In this document: positions 21,200-29,458 of the stretch, in pieces
Layout: each line of letters starts with the position of its first letter
Position numbering within the stretch: the stretch's first letter is position 1
NCBI RefSeq assembly: GCF_900115125.1
Contig: NZ_FOVJ01000001.1
Coordinates: 281,852 to 345,851, forward strand
Origin: Nitrosospira briensis
GTDB taxonomy: Bacteria; Pseudomonadota; Gammaproteobacteria; Burkholderiales; Nitrosomonadaceae
Reading direction: 5' to 3'
DNA: 64,000 nucleotides
Made by a program: the position numbers and the translations under genes
Notes under the pieces: generated by a model
Told to the model about the DNA's origin: nothing
The model's database searches: none
Seen by the model: only the letters and a program-made list of their open reading frames with translations

Positions 21200-22306
21200 A
21201 TGAAGAAAAGTGCCAGGGTTGCAGCGTTGCTCTTGCTGGCCCTGGCCGCCTATCTGAGCTTGTCGCCGGTGCCAGTGCGGCCGGTAAGCTGGGAAGCGCC
21301 AGCCGCACCGGGCTACGTCGGCGTTCACGCGCCCAACAAACGGTTGAGCAGCCTGCAGATGATTCCGTTGGGAGCCGAAGAAGGGCCGGAACACATCGTC
21401 CTTGCCCGCGATGGCAAGCTTTACGCAGCCATGGCTAGCGGCAACATCATGCGCATGAACCCCGATGGTTCGGCGCAGGAGATATTCGCCAATACCGGGG
21501 GTCGGGTGCTGGGCTTCGATTTCGACGCCGCCGGTTATTTGATCGCCGCCGACGCCATTAAGGGCCTGCTGTCGATCAGCCCCGACCGCAGGATCACCGT
21601 CCTGGCCGACAAGGTGGGTGGTGACCCGATCCGCTATGCCGATGCCGTCGTTGTGGCAGGCAACGGCAAGATCTACTTCAGCGATGCCTCGGCGCGCTTC
21701 GCGCCTTCCCAGTGGGGCGGCACTTTCGAGGCTAGCGTGCTCGACATCATAGAGCAGTCTGCGACCGGGCGCATCCTCGAGTATGATCCGGCCAGCAAAG
21801 CCACGCGTATCGTGGCGAAGGGCTTGAGCTTTGCCAACGGCGTAGCGCTAAGCCGCAACGAGCAGACCTTGTTCGTCAACGAAACCGGAAAATACCGCGT
21901 GTGGAAGATCGACGTTGCTGCCACCAACCTCGACGTAACCGGAGGCGCGCCGCAGGCTTCGGTCCTCTTCGATAACCTGCCGGGCTATCCGGATAACCTG
22001 ATGCGCGGACTGGATGGGAAGATCTGGCTTGGTTTTGCCAAGCCGCGCACGCCAGCCGCCGACTGGATGGCGGACAAGCCTTTCCTGCGTCAGCTCGCAC
22101 TGCGACTGCCGCGTGCGCTGTGGCCGATCCCCAAGACGTACGGCCACGTAATGGCCTTCACGGAGGACGGCAAAGTGGTTGCCGACCTGCAGGATCCTTC
22201 CGGGGTCTATCCCGAGACGACTGGTATCACCGAAACCGCAGACAGACTCTATGTGCAGAGTCTCCACGCCAGGGGCCTGGGTTGGCTGCGGCAAATGGCT
22301 CCCTAG
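21200..22306 (+). CDS. SMP-30/strictosidine-synthase-like beta-propeller protein
   Basis: A 368-residue protein with an N-terminal signal or anchor segment (about residues 5-22) followed by a six-bladed propeller of the strictosidine synthase / gluconolactonase superfamily: GPEHIVLARDGKLYAA, YADAVVVAGNGKIYFSDAS, LSFANGVALSRNEQTLFVNETGKYRVWK and NLPGYPDNLMRGLDGKIWLGF match the repeat pattern of this family. Members hydrolyse lactones or esters or have unknown substrates; no specific reaction can be assigned. A gggga Shine-Dalgarno precedes the ATG. It faces the PQQ-type dehydrogenase gene, with 20 bases between the two stops. Confidence 0.8.
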   Translation: MKKSARVAALLLLALAAYLSLSPVPVRPVSWEAPAAPGYVGVHAPNKRLSSLQMIPLGAEEGPEHIVLARDGKLYAAMASGNIMRMNPDGSAQEIFANTGGRVLGFDFDAAGYLIAADAIKGLLSISPDRRITVLADKVGGDPIRYADAVVVAGNGKIYFSDASARFAPSQWGGTFEASVLDIIEQSATGRILEYDPASKATRIVAKGLSFANGVALSRNEQTLFVNETGKYRVWKIDVAATNLDVTGGAPQASVLFDNLPGYPDNLMRGLDGKIWLGFAKPRTPAADWMADKPFLRQLALRLPRALWPIPKTYGHVMAFTEDGKVVADLQDPSGVYPETTGITETADRLYVQSLHARGLGWLRQMAP

Positions 22307-22326
22307 AGCAACTTGCTCGCGACTCC

Positions 22327-23442
22327 TCACGGTTTCTTATAGCTGATGCGGTAAATCACACCGGCAAAGTCGTCAGAAACGAGCAGCGCGCCGTCGGGCA
22401 TGACCAGCACATCCACCGGTCTACCCCAGTTGTTTTCCTTCTCCAGCCAGCCTTCAGCAAATACCTCCTGTTTTACGGCTTTATTGTTCTTTATCCGTAT
22501 GAGATTGAGGCGGTAGCCGATTTTATTACGGCGATTCCATGAGCCGTGTTCCGCGATAAAAATATTGTTGCGGTATTCCGCGGGGAACATTTTTCCGGTA
22601 TAGAAGCGCATCCCCAGGACGCCAACATGTGGGTCGAGTTTGGCCACTGGTGGAATAACCTTGCTGCAATCTCGCTTTGCACCGAATTTTGGGTCTGGTA
22701 TATCGCCTCCGTGGCAATAGGGGTAGCCGAAGTGCATATCTTTTTTCGGGGCGCGGTTCAGTTCATCCGGCGGTATATTGTCACCCATCCAGTCGCGGCC
22801 ATTATCAGTGAACCATAATTCCTTTGTTTCGGGATGCCAGTCGAAACCGACCGAATTGCGCACTCCTCTTGCGAATACCTCGTAATTGCTACCGTCCGGC
22901 TTGATACGGGAGATCAGCGCAAAGGTCTCCGGATCAACTTCACAGGCATTGCAGGGCGCGCCAACCGCGACGTATAACAAGTCATCGGGGCCGAAACCGA
23001 TATATTTGCCGCCGTGGTGTTTTTCGTTGGGATAACTAGTGGTTATCACAAGAGGTTTACCTGGCTTATCGAGTTTTTCTTCGATGCCATCGAAGCGCAG
23101 AATGCGGTCGATTGCGGAGACATAAAGGGCGCCGTCCCGGAATGCCACCCCCAGAGGGAGATTAAGGCCGTCCGCTATTGTCTTGACCTGACGTTCTCCG
23201 CCTGTTTCCGTGACCGCGTAAACCTTGCCTTCCGACGCTGAGCCCGCGAATACGGTGCCATTCTTTCCCAGTGCAAGTCCCCGTGCGTTAGGCACCTTCG
23301 CCCATACATCGATGGAAAATCCCGCGGGCAACTTGATCTTGTCGAGCGGCAACTCGATATGCTGGTCTTTTGCGGCAACAGGCAAGACCCAACAAAGCGC
23401 ACCAAGGGTTATAAAATGGATGAAAGTGTTCACGATTGACAT
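22327..23442 (-). CDS. PQQ-dependent sugar dehydrogenase-like protein (sorbosone dehydrogenase family)
   Basis: A 371-residue exported protein with a signal peptide (about 24 residues, ending VAAK-D) and a beta-propeller of the PQQ-dependent glucose/sorbosone dehydrogenase superfamily. Visible family features are LPLGVAFRDGALYVSAIDRILRF, HHGGKYIGFGPDDLLYVAVGAPCNAC, ARGVRNSVGFDWHPETKELWFTDNGRDWMGD and the late FIAEHGSWNR. No PQQ biosynthesis genes are nearby. The substrate is unknown; many homologues may not bind PQQ. It is divergent from htpG. Confidence 0.8.
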   Translation of the reverse strand: MSIVNTFIHFITLGALCWVLPVAAKDQHIELPLDKIKLPAGFSIDVWAKVPNARGLALGKNGTVFAGSASEGKVYAVTETGGERQVKTIADGLNLPLGVAFRDGALYVSAIDRILRFDGIEEKLDKPGKPLVITTSYPNEKHHGGKYIGFGPDDLLYVAVGAPCNACEVDPETFALISRIKPDGSNYEVFARGVRNSVGFDWHPETKELWFTDNGRDWMGDNIPPDELNRAPKKDMHFGYPYCHGGDIPDPKFGAKRDCSKVIPPVAKLDPHVGVLGMRFYTGKMFPAEYRNNIFIAEHGSWNRRNKIGYRLNLIRIKNNKAVKQEVFAEGWLEKENNWGRPVDVLVMPDGALLVSDDFAGVIYRISYKKP

Positions 23443-23523
23443 AGATCAGGCTCCGGGTTATAGGGACTTCCATGAAATACGAACGGATAATGAAACAGCA
23501 AGGCGCTTATTGATGTTGGACAG

Positions 23524-23551
23524 CTTGAAAATTTCCAGGGCGCCCTCATTA
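23524..23551 (+). promoter_or_regulatory. Sigma-32 (heat-shock) promoter of htpG
   Basis: CTTGAAA at 23524-23530 is the perfect -35 of an RpoH promoter; 13 bases later CCTCATTA (23544-23551) matches the CCCCATnT-type -10 at most positions. It ends 40 bases before the htpG start and points toward it. Heat-shock control of HtpG is well known. Confidence 0.8.
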
Positions 23552-23591
23552 TCCTAATGCATTTTTTTGTTTTGTTTTGGAGAGGAAAAAT

Positions 23592-25580
23592 ATGGAAGCC
23601 ACAGCTACAAAAGAACATCTGAGTTTTCAGACTGAAGTAAAACAGTTGCTCAAGCTGATGATTCATTCCTTGTATAGTAACAAGGAAATTTTTTTACGCG
23701 AACTGATTTCCAACGCATCGGACGCGGCCGATAAGCTACGCTTCGAGGGATTAACCGATGGTGCCCTGTATGAGTCCGATTCAGAGCTGAAAATTCGGGT
23801 CAGCTATGATGCCGCTGAGCGTACCATTACCGTTGCCGATAACGGTATCGGCATGTCGCGGCAAGAGGTGATAGACCACATAGGCACCATCGCCAAATCC
23901 GGTACTCGGGAATTCTTCAGTTCCTTGACCGGTGACCAGGCGAAGGATGCACACCTGATCGGCCAGTTCGGCGTCGGCTTTTATTCAGCATTTATCGTTT
24001 CCGACAAGGTGACGCTTATTACCCGCCGTGCCGGCCTTAGGCCCGAGCATGGCGTTCGCTGGGAATCCGGTGGCGAAGGCGATTATACGCTGGAGACAGT
24101 GGAGAAAACAGATCGCGGTACCCAGGTTATCCTGCACCTGCGCGAAGGCGAGGATGATTTACTCAATGGCTGGCGGTTGCGCTCCATCATTCGCAAGTAT
24201 TCCGACCATATCACCCTTCCCATTTTGATGAAAAAAGAGGAGTGGTCTCAGGAAAAAAACGAAAATACAATTACTGACGAAGACGAGACCGTCAACCAGG
24301 CAAGCGCGCTATGGGCGCGTCCAAAAAGCGAGATCACGCCCGAGCAATACAACGAATTCTACAAGCATGTAGCGCATGATTTCGAGCCGCCCCTGGCCTA
24401 TGTTCACGCCAGGGTAGAGGGCAAGCAGGAATATACCCAGTTGCTCTACATTCCGTCGCGCGCCCCTTTTGATTTGTATGATCGCGAGTCCCGCCATGGC
24501 ATCAAGCTTTATGTCCGGCGGATTTTCATAATGGACGACGCAAAGCAGCTGCTGCCAAATTATTTGCGTTTCGTGCGCGGCGTGATCGATTCCAATGATT
24601 TGCCGCTGAACGTTTCGCGCGAGATATTGCAGGAATCCAAAGATATTGAAGCAATACGCGCGGGAGCGGTGAAAAAAGTATTGGGATTGCTCGAAGATCT
24701 TGCTCAAGGCCAGCATGAGGAACAGCAAGACCAGCAAGACCAGCAAGACCAGCAAGACCGGGAAGGCCAGGAAGATGAAGACAAGAAAGGGGAGGGGACG
24801 AAATTCGAGACCTTCTGGAAGGAGTTCGGACAGGTTATCAAGGAGGGTATTGGAGAAGACTACGCCAACCGTGAACGCATCGCCAAGCTGCTGCGCTTCG
24901 TCTCCACACACGCCGACACAGACGAGCAAACCGTATCGTTGAGCGACTATCTGGCCCGCATGAAAGAGGGGCAGGAAAAAATTTACTATGTCACCGCCGA
25001 CAGCCTCAAGGCAGCCCGAAACAGTCCGCACCTGGAGGTGTTCCGCAAGAAAGGCATCGAAGTTTTATTACTGTCGGAGCGTGTGGACGAGTGGCTGGTT
25101 GCAAATTTGACGGAGTTCGAGGGCAAGCAACTGCAATCGGTCGCCAAAGGCAGCCTTGACCTCGGCAAACTCGAGGACGAGGCGGAGAAGAAAGAGCAGG
25201 AGAAGGAAGCTGATGAATACAAGGAGCTTACCGAGAAAATAAAGGGCATTCTCGGCGAACAGGTAAAGGATGTGCGCGTGACCTTGCGGTTGACCGAATC
25301 TCCTGCTTGCCTTGTTGCGGATAGCCACGACATGAGCGGGAATCTGGAGCGGCTGCTGAAGTCCGCGGGGCAGAAGGTGGGCCATACCAAGCCTATCCTG
25401 GAAATCAATCCCTATCACCCCATGATACAGCGCTTGAAATCGGAAGAGGCCCACTTCACTGACTGGAGCCATATCCTGTTCGACCAGGCCTTGCTGGCTG
25501 AAGGCGGCCAGCTTGATGACCCGGCAAGTTTCGTAAAGCGCATCAATGAACTGTTTCTAAGCACCGCCGATGAGGAATAA
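23592..25580 (+). CDS. htpG: Chaperone protein HtpG (bacterial Hsp90)
   Basis: ATP-dependent dimeric chaperone of the cytoplasm. The 662-residue protein has the N-terminal GHKL ATPase ([39 protein letters not shown]), the middle domain ([19 protein letters not shown]) and the C-terminal dimerisation domain. The ATG at 23592 is chosen over an in-frame TTG at 23577 because gagg precedes it by seven bases. It is about 40 residues longer than the E. coli protein, largely because of a Gln/Asp/Glu-rich insertion at about residues 370-402 that contains four perfect QQD repeats. The gene stands alone behind a sigma-32 promoter. Confidence 0.96.
   Translation: MEATATKEHLSFQTEVKQLLKLMIHSLYSNKEIFLRELISNASDAADKLRFEGLTDGALYESDSELKIRVSYDAAERTITVADNGIGMSRQEVIDHIGTIAKSGTREFFSSLTGDQAKDAHLIGQFGVGFYSAFIVSDKVTLITRRAGLRPEHGVRWESGGEGDYTLETVEKTDRGTQVILHLREGEDDLLNGWRLRSIIRKYSDHITLPILMKKEEWSQEKNENTITDEDETVNQASALWARPKSEITPEQYNEFYKHVAHDFEPPLAYVHARVEGKQEYTQLLYIPSRAPFDLYDRESRHGIKLYVRRIFIMDDAKQLLPNYLRFVRGVIDSNDLPLNVSREILQESKDIEAIRAGAVKKVLGLLEDLAQGQHEEQQDQQDQQDQQDREGQEDEDKKGEGTKFETFWKEFGQVIKEGIGEDYANRERIAKLLRFVSTHADTDEQTVSLSDYLARMKEGQEKIYYVTADSLKAARNSPHLEVFRKKGIEVLLLSERVDEWLVANLTEFEGKQLQSVAKGSLDLGKLEDEAEKKEQEKEADEYKELTEKIKGILGEQVKDVRVTLRLTESPACLVADSHDMSGNLERLLKSAGQKVGHTKPILEINPYHPMIQRLKSEEAHFTDWSHILFDQALLAEGGQLDDPASFVKRINELFLSTADEE
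24723..24758 (+). repeat. Four perfect tandem copies of cagcaagac inside htpG
   Basis: The 9-bp unit is repeated at 24723, 24732, 24741 and 24750. It is in frame and encodes (QQD)4, residues 378-389 of HtpG. Because the unit is a multiple of three, changes in copy number would keep the frame, so the locus can vary in length without breaking the protein. Confidence 0.9.
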
Positions 25581-25636
25581 GGTTTGAGAACGTAGAGGAG
25601 ATCTGGAGGTCTGCCCCATCGAATGTCTCCTCAGTG

Positions 25637-26548
25637 CTAACGGGCCTGCTGCAGGTTTGCAAACAGTTCTCTATGGGCAGTATCGTTGATGGCAATCACG
25701 GCGGGGTGCGTAAGACGGCGTTCCATTGAAATAGCGTAAAACTGCTCGGTTACCTCGTCTGTACGGCCTATTATTGTAACGCCATGTTCGCGCTGCACTT
25801 CGTCCGCTATAACCGATGGCGCAATGAAAATACCAATGCCGGCTTGTCCGAAAGCCTGCATCAGCGCGCTGTCGTCAAACTCTCCCACGATATGCGGGCG
25901 GAGCTGGCGAACGTCGAACCAGCGCATCAGTGCTGTTCGTATGGCGGCCTCCTTGCCGGGAATGAGCAAGGGGGCCGCATCAAGAATTTGGGGCCAGGGT
26001 CGAGTGAACCGCGCTGCAAGCCGTGGCTCGGCGAAGAATGTAATACCGCAGTCTCCAAGTTTATGGCTGTAGCCTTTCACGTTGGTCCCGGCGGGCATCG
26101 GACGATCGGCAAGCACCAGATCCAGCCGCTGGATTGCCAACTCTACCAGGAGGCGCACAAGCTTGTCTTCGCGGCAGACGATGCGCACCGGCTCGGCCAG
26201 TGTCATTGCCGGGGTCAGCAGTTTGTATGCAATCGTCTTGGGTACGGCATCATCGACGCCCACGCGCAGCGGGATGGTGTGGCTCTCGGGGCGGCTGCGC
26301 AGCGTCTCTTCCAGTTCGTTCCCGATCTGAAAGATCTCGTCTGCGTATGAAAGCGCGAGCCGGCCTGCTTCCGTCAATTCCAGGCGCCTGCCGACCCGCA
26401 AAAAAAGGGCAACCCCAAGCGCTTCTTCCAGTAAGCGGATCTGGCCGCTCAGGGTTTGCGGGGTAAGATGCAGCCGTTCGCTCGCCCGGACAATGCTGCC
26501 GGCCTTTGCGACGGCCCAGAAATAATGCAGCTGCTTGTAGTTGAGCAC
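25637..26548 (-). CDS. nhaR: LysR-family regulator, NhaR-like
   Basis: A 303-residue LysR-type regulator with an N-terminal winged helix-turn-helix (LNYKQLHYFWAVAKAGSIVRASERLHLTPQTLSGQIRLLEE) that closely resembles NhaR, and a periplasmic-binding-protein-like effector domain. NhaR activates a sodium/proton antiporter in E. coli, but no antiporter gene is seen here. The gene is divergent from the RND efflux operon, from which it is separated by 273 bases, so control of that operon is plausible. It converges with htpG. Confidence 0.75.
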   Translation of the reverse strand: MLNYKQLHYFWAVAKAGSIVRASERLHLTPQTLSGQIRLLEEALGVALFLRVGRRLELTEAGRLALSYADEIFQIGNELEETLRSRPESHTIPLRVGVDDAVPKTIAYKLLTPAMTLAEPVRIVCREDKLVRLLVELAIQRLDLVLADRPMPAGTNVKGYSHKLGDCGITFFAEPRLAARFTRPWPQILDAAPLLIPGKEAAIRTALMRWFDVRQLRPHIVGEFDDSALMQAFGQAGIGIFIAPSVIADEVQREHGVTIIGRTDEVTEQFYAISMERRLTHPAVIAINDTAHRELFANLQQAR

Positions 26549-26625
26549 AAGGATTCGAGTCCGGTAGTTTGATGACGATAATTCGTAAAAACCGATTATA
26601 TCATCAGTGAGATACTACTTTTCTT

Positions 26626-26644
26626 GATGCAAATTCTCATTTAG
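26626..26644 (-). promoter_or_regulatory. Possible Fur-like half site between nhaR and czcC
   Basis: Read on the minus strand this region gives aaatgagaat followed by ttgcatc; the first ten bases match one half of a Fur box well, the second half poorly (about 11 of 19 positions overall). It lies in the divergent nhaR-czcC region. It is offered only as a candidate metal-dependent operator. Confidence 0.25.
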
Positions 26645-26821
26645 ACTGAATCCCTCTTCCCTATATAAACGAGACTGGGCGTCATTTTCAAAGTTGAACA
26701 GGGGACACCATTTTGGCCCATGCCGAGGATGTCCGCCGACGGCCAGGTTCATCGTGTTCGGGTGCTTCCAGCATTTATGGAATCGGAGCAAGCTTCGCTT
26801 TAGAAAAAATAAAGGTAGTAC

Positions 26822-28300
26822 ATGCGCTTATCACCTTGTTATTGTATTTTGCCGGGTCTGATTCTTGTTTTGCCATTTACGACTGCCTCAGCGCTAGATC
26901 CTTCGACAATTCCTGCTATTACCGCTCCGCCAGCGCCACCACCGATGACTGCGCCGGCTCCCGCTGTACCTGCGATGCCCTCGCAAAGGACGCCTGCCAT
27001 GCCGGCGCCGACCGCACCAGGCCCAACCGTGCCCGGATCCGTGCACGGTAAGCAACCTGGCCAGCTACCACCCGCAGCAGCTCGCCCAACAATGCCTACG
27101 CCAACAGAGGCATTGCCTTCCGAGGTACTCACGGTTCACGAGTTGCAGCGACTTGGACTGAAGGCCAATGGTTTGGTGCAGGCGGCGCACTTTCAGGTAA
27201 GAGCCGCCGAAGCCGGGGTCGTTGGCGCGTCGGCCTATCCCAATCCGCAGCTGACTTTCATGGCCGGACCCCAGCACGCGCGGATTCCACAGGCCTTGCC
27301 GTCAAACAGCCATCGTCAATTCACCATATCTCAGCCTATCGAGAACCCGTTCCTGCGAAGTGCGCGCATTGGTTCTGCCGAGGCCGGCGTGGATGCCAGC
27401 CACGCAAGTCTCGAACAAGTGAGGGCGGATCTGGCTGCGCAATTGCGTGTGGCTGCATACGAACTGGTGCTGCGACAAGAAGTAGCCCGGGTGGAGGCGA
27501 GCGTTTCTGAATTGATGGAGGAAATACGCCGTCGCGTCAAGGTGCGGGTTGATGTCGGGGAAGCGGCACGCTTTGAGCTCATAAGGGCCGAAACGGAAGT
27601 GCTGGCTGCTGCTTCACGTAGAGAGGCGGCACAATTAAATGCGCAAAGAGCGCGCGTTGCCCTGATACAGCTTACTGCCGGCGCCTTGAGGCCTGATTTC
27701 CATATTGAGGGGTCCCTGACAGACCCCGTGGACCTTCCTCCCCTGGAAGAGTTGCGCGAGATTGTACCGGCTGTAAATCCTGAAGTGACGCGTCTGCAGG
27801 CCGAATGGAACCGGGCAAGCTTACGGACCAAACAGGAACGGGCTGCCGTGCTGCCGTCGGTAACGGTATTACTCAGTAACTTCCAGGAGGCGCAATATAC
27901 CTCCAACCTCGCGGGCGTGAACGTAACGATACCATTGTTTTATCGCCGTCGCGGCGAAATTGACGCGGCTGTGGCAGACTCCGAGCGGGCTCGTGGGATA
28001 TTGGAGTTTCGTCGCTTCGAGATCGGACAATTGCTCGAATCTGCCTGGCAGGCGAAGCAGATCGCGCAGCGAAGGGTAGAGATGTTTGAGGGTGGACTGC
28101 TGAAGGAAGCCGAGAGCGCGTTAGAGGTTGCCCAAGCGGCTTACCGCTTTGGCGAACGCGGGCTGATCGAAGTGCTTGACACTCAGCGCGTGCTGCGAGG
28201 GCTGCTGTCGGATCTCTTGCAGGCACGCTTTGATCTGCAGGTTGCTGTTGCCGAAATTGATCGCTTGCGCGCCCACTATCCCAAGGAAGATCTCGAATGA
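26822..28300 (+). CDS. czcC: Outer-membrane channel of an RND heavy-metal efflux system (CzcC/TolC family)
   Basis: Forms the outer-membrane duct of a tripartite efflux pump. The 492-residue protein has a signal peptide (about 24 residues), then an unusual Pro/Ala-rich stretch of about 70 residues (26-95), then the outer-membrane efflux protein fold with long coiled helices (about residues 105-480). aaagg precedes the ATG. The stop overlaps the czcB start (ATGA). The proline-rich linker is much longer than in typical CzcC proteins and could span periplasm or peptidoglycan; that is inference. Confidence 0.85.
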   Translation: MRLSPCYCILPGLILVLPFTTASALDPSTIPAITAPPAPPPMTAPAPAVPAMPSQRTPAMPAPTAPGPTVPGSVHGKQPGQLPPAAARPTMPTPTEALPSEVLTVHELQRLGLKANGLVQAAHFQVRAAEAGVVGASAYPNPQLTFMAGPQHARIPQALPSNSHRQFTISQPIENPFLRSARIGSAEAGVDASHASLEQVRADLAAQLRVAAYELVLRQEVARVEASVSELMEEIRRRVKVRVDVGEAARFELIRAETEVLAAASRREAAQLNAQRARVALIQLTAGALRPDFHIEGSLTDPVDLPPLEELREIVPAVNPEVTRLQAEWNRASLRTKQERAAVLPSVTVLLSNFQEAQYTSNLAGVNVTIPLFYRRRGEIDAAVADSERARGILEFRRFEIGQLLESAWQAKQIAQRRVEMFEGGLLKEAESALEVAQAAYRFGERGLIEVLDTQRVLRGLLSDLLQARFDLQVAVAEIDRLRAHYPKEDLE

Positions 28301-29454
28301 AAACAACCATGCAAGCCGTCGGCGGCATTATGATAATCGCGCTGCTCGCCACAGGATGCGGAAATGGCACGCCGACCGCTGCGAAAGAAGCAGCCCCGGA
28401 AGAGCCGGTGGACGTAAACCGAATAACGCTAGAGCCGGAAAAGATGCATCGGGTGAAAATAGGGCAGCCTTCGATGATCAATATAGCCGATAAGTTGCAG
28501 GTGCCGAGCCAGGTCGAAGTGGACGAACACAGGCTTGTGCGCGTGGGCGCCAACGTCACGGGCCGCATCGTCGATGTATATGCCACGCTGGGGGACAGTG
28601 TGGAAGCCGGGGCCGAGTTGGCGCGTATTTCCAGTCCGGAATTGACCCAGGCGCAGCTTGCTTATCTGCGCGCGTTTTCCCTGACCACGCTGGCGGAAAA
28701 AGCAGCGGAGCGCGCTCATCACTTGCTGGCGGCCGATGTGATTGCCGTTGCCGAAATGCAACGGCGTGAGTCGGAATTACAGGTTTCACGAGCGGAACTG
28801 GGCGCCGCAGCGGATCAGTTACGCTTGCTGGGCGTGGACAGTAAGGCCTTGAATGAGCTCGCAAAAAAGGGTTATATCCTGCCATCTGTTGCCATCAGGG
28901 CATCCAAACCCGGCATCGTTATCCAGCGGAACGTCGCGATCGGACAAGTAGTGCAGCCCTCCGATCTCTTATTTCAGGTGGCTGATCTGTCTTCCGTGTG
29001 GGTGGTAGGCGATGTGCCGGAGCAAATCGCCCGTAATGTGCAGGTTGGGCAACATGTGGAGATTCACGTGCCCGCACTGGGGGATATCAGCTTCGATGGC
29101 CTGATCATATTTGTGGCTGATACGGTGGACCCTCTGACACGGACAGTAATGGTGCGGACGGTGGTTGAAAACCCGCGGCGTAAGCTCAAGCCGGCTATGC
29201 TTGCCGGTATGCAAATTATCGATAATCCCGCAGAAAGCCTGGTGGTGCCCGAGACGGCGGTGGTGCGCGAGGCCAACCGCGACTACGTATTTCTCGCTCA
29301 AGGCGACAATCGATTTCTCCGCGTTCCCGTGGAACTGGGTCCCGAAGTGGTAGACATGCGCCCCGTGCTGAAGGGACTCACTGCCGATCAGAATATCGTG
29401 GTAGACGGCGCCTTTCATTTGGAAAACGAGCGCAAGCTCGCTGAGCTGGAATAA
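28297..29454 (+). CDS. czcB: Membrane-fusion protein of the RND efflux system (CzcB/HlyD family)
   Basis: Periplasmic adaptor joining the inner-membrane pump to the outer-membrane channel. The 385-residue protein is a lipoprotein (lipobox LLATGC, Cys 21), with the barrel-sandwich motif VGANVTGRIVDVYATLGDSVEAGAELARISSPEL, a helical hairpin and the beta-barrel domain (QVADLSSVWVVGDVPEQIARNVQVGQ). It overlaps czcC by four bases and is followed by czcA after four bases. Confidence 0.88.
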   Translation: MKTTMQAVGGIMIIALLATGCGNGTPTAAKEAAPEEPVDVNRITLEPEKMHRVKIGQPSMINIADKLQVPSQVEVDEHRLVRVGANVTGRIVDVYATLGDSVEAGAELARISSPELTQAQLAYLRAFSLTTLAEKAAERAHHLLAADVIAVAEMQRRESELQVSRAELGAAADQLRLLGVDSKALNELAKKGYILPSVAIRASKPGIVIQRNVAIGQVVQPSDLLFQVADLSSVWVVGDVPEQIARNVQVGQHVEIHVPALGDISFDGLIIFVADTVDPLTRTVMVRTVVENPRRKLKPAMLAGMQIIDNPAESLVVPETAVVREANRDYVFLAQGDNRFLRVPVELGPEVVDMRPVLKGLTADQNIVVDGAFHLENERKLAELE

Positions 29455-29458
29455 GCCC

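Noticed and set aside
25595-25632. gaggaga/tctcctc inverted repeat between htpG and nhaR as a terminator
   Set aside because: The arms are only 7 bp with a 24-base loop and no T run.
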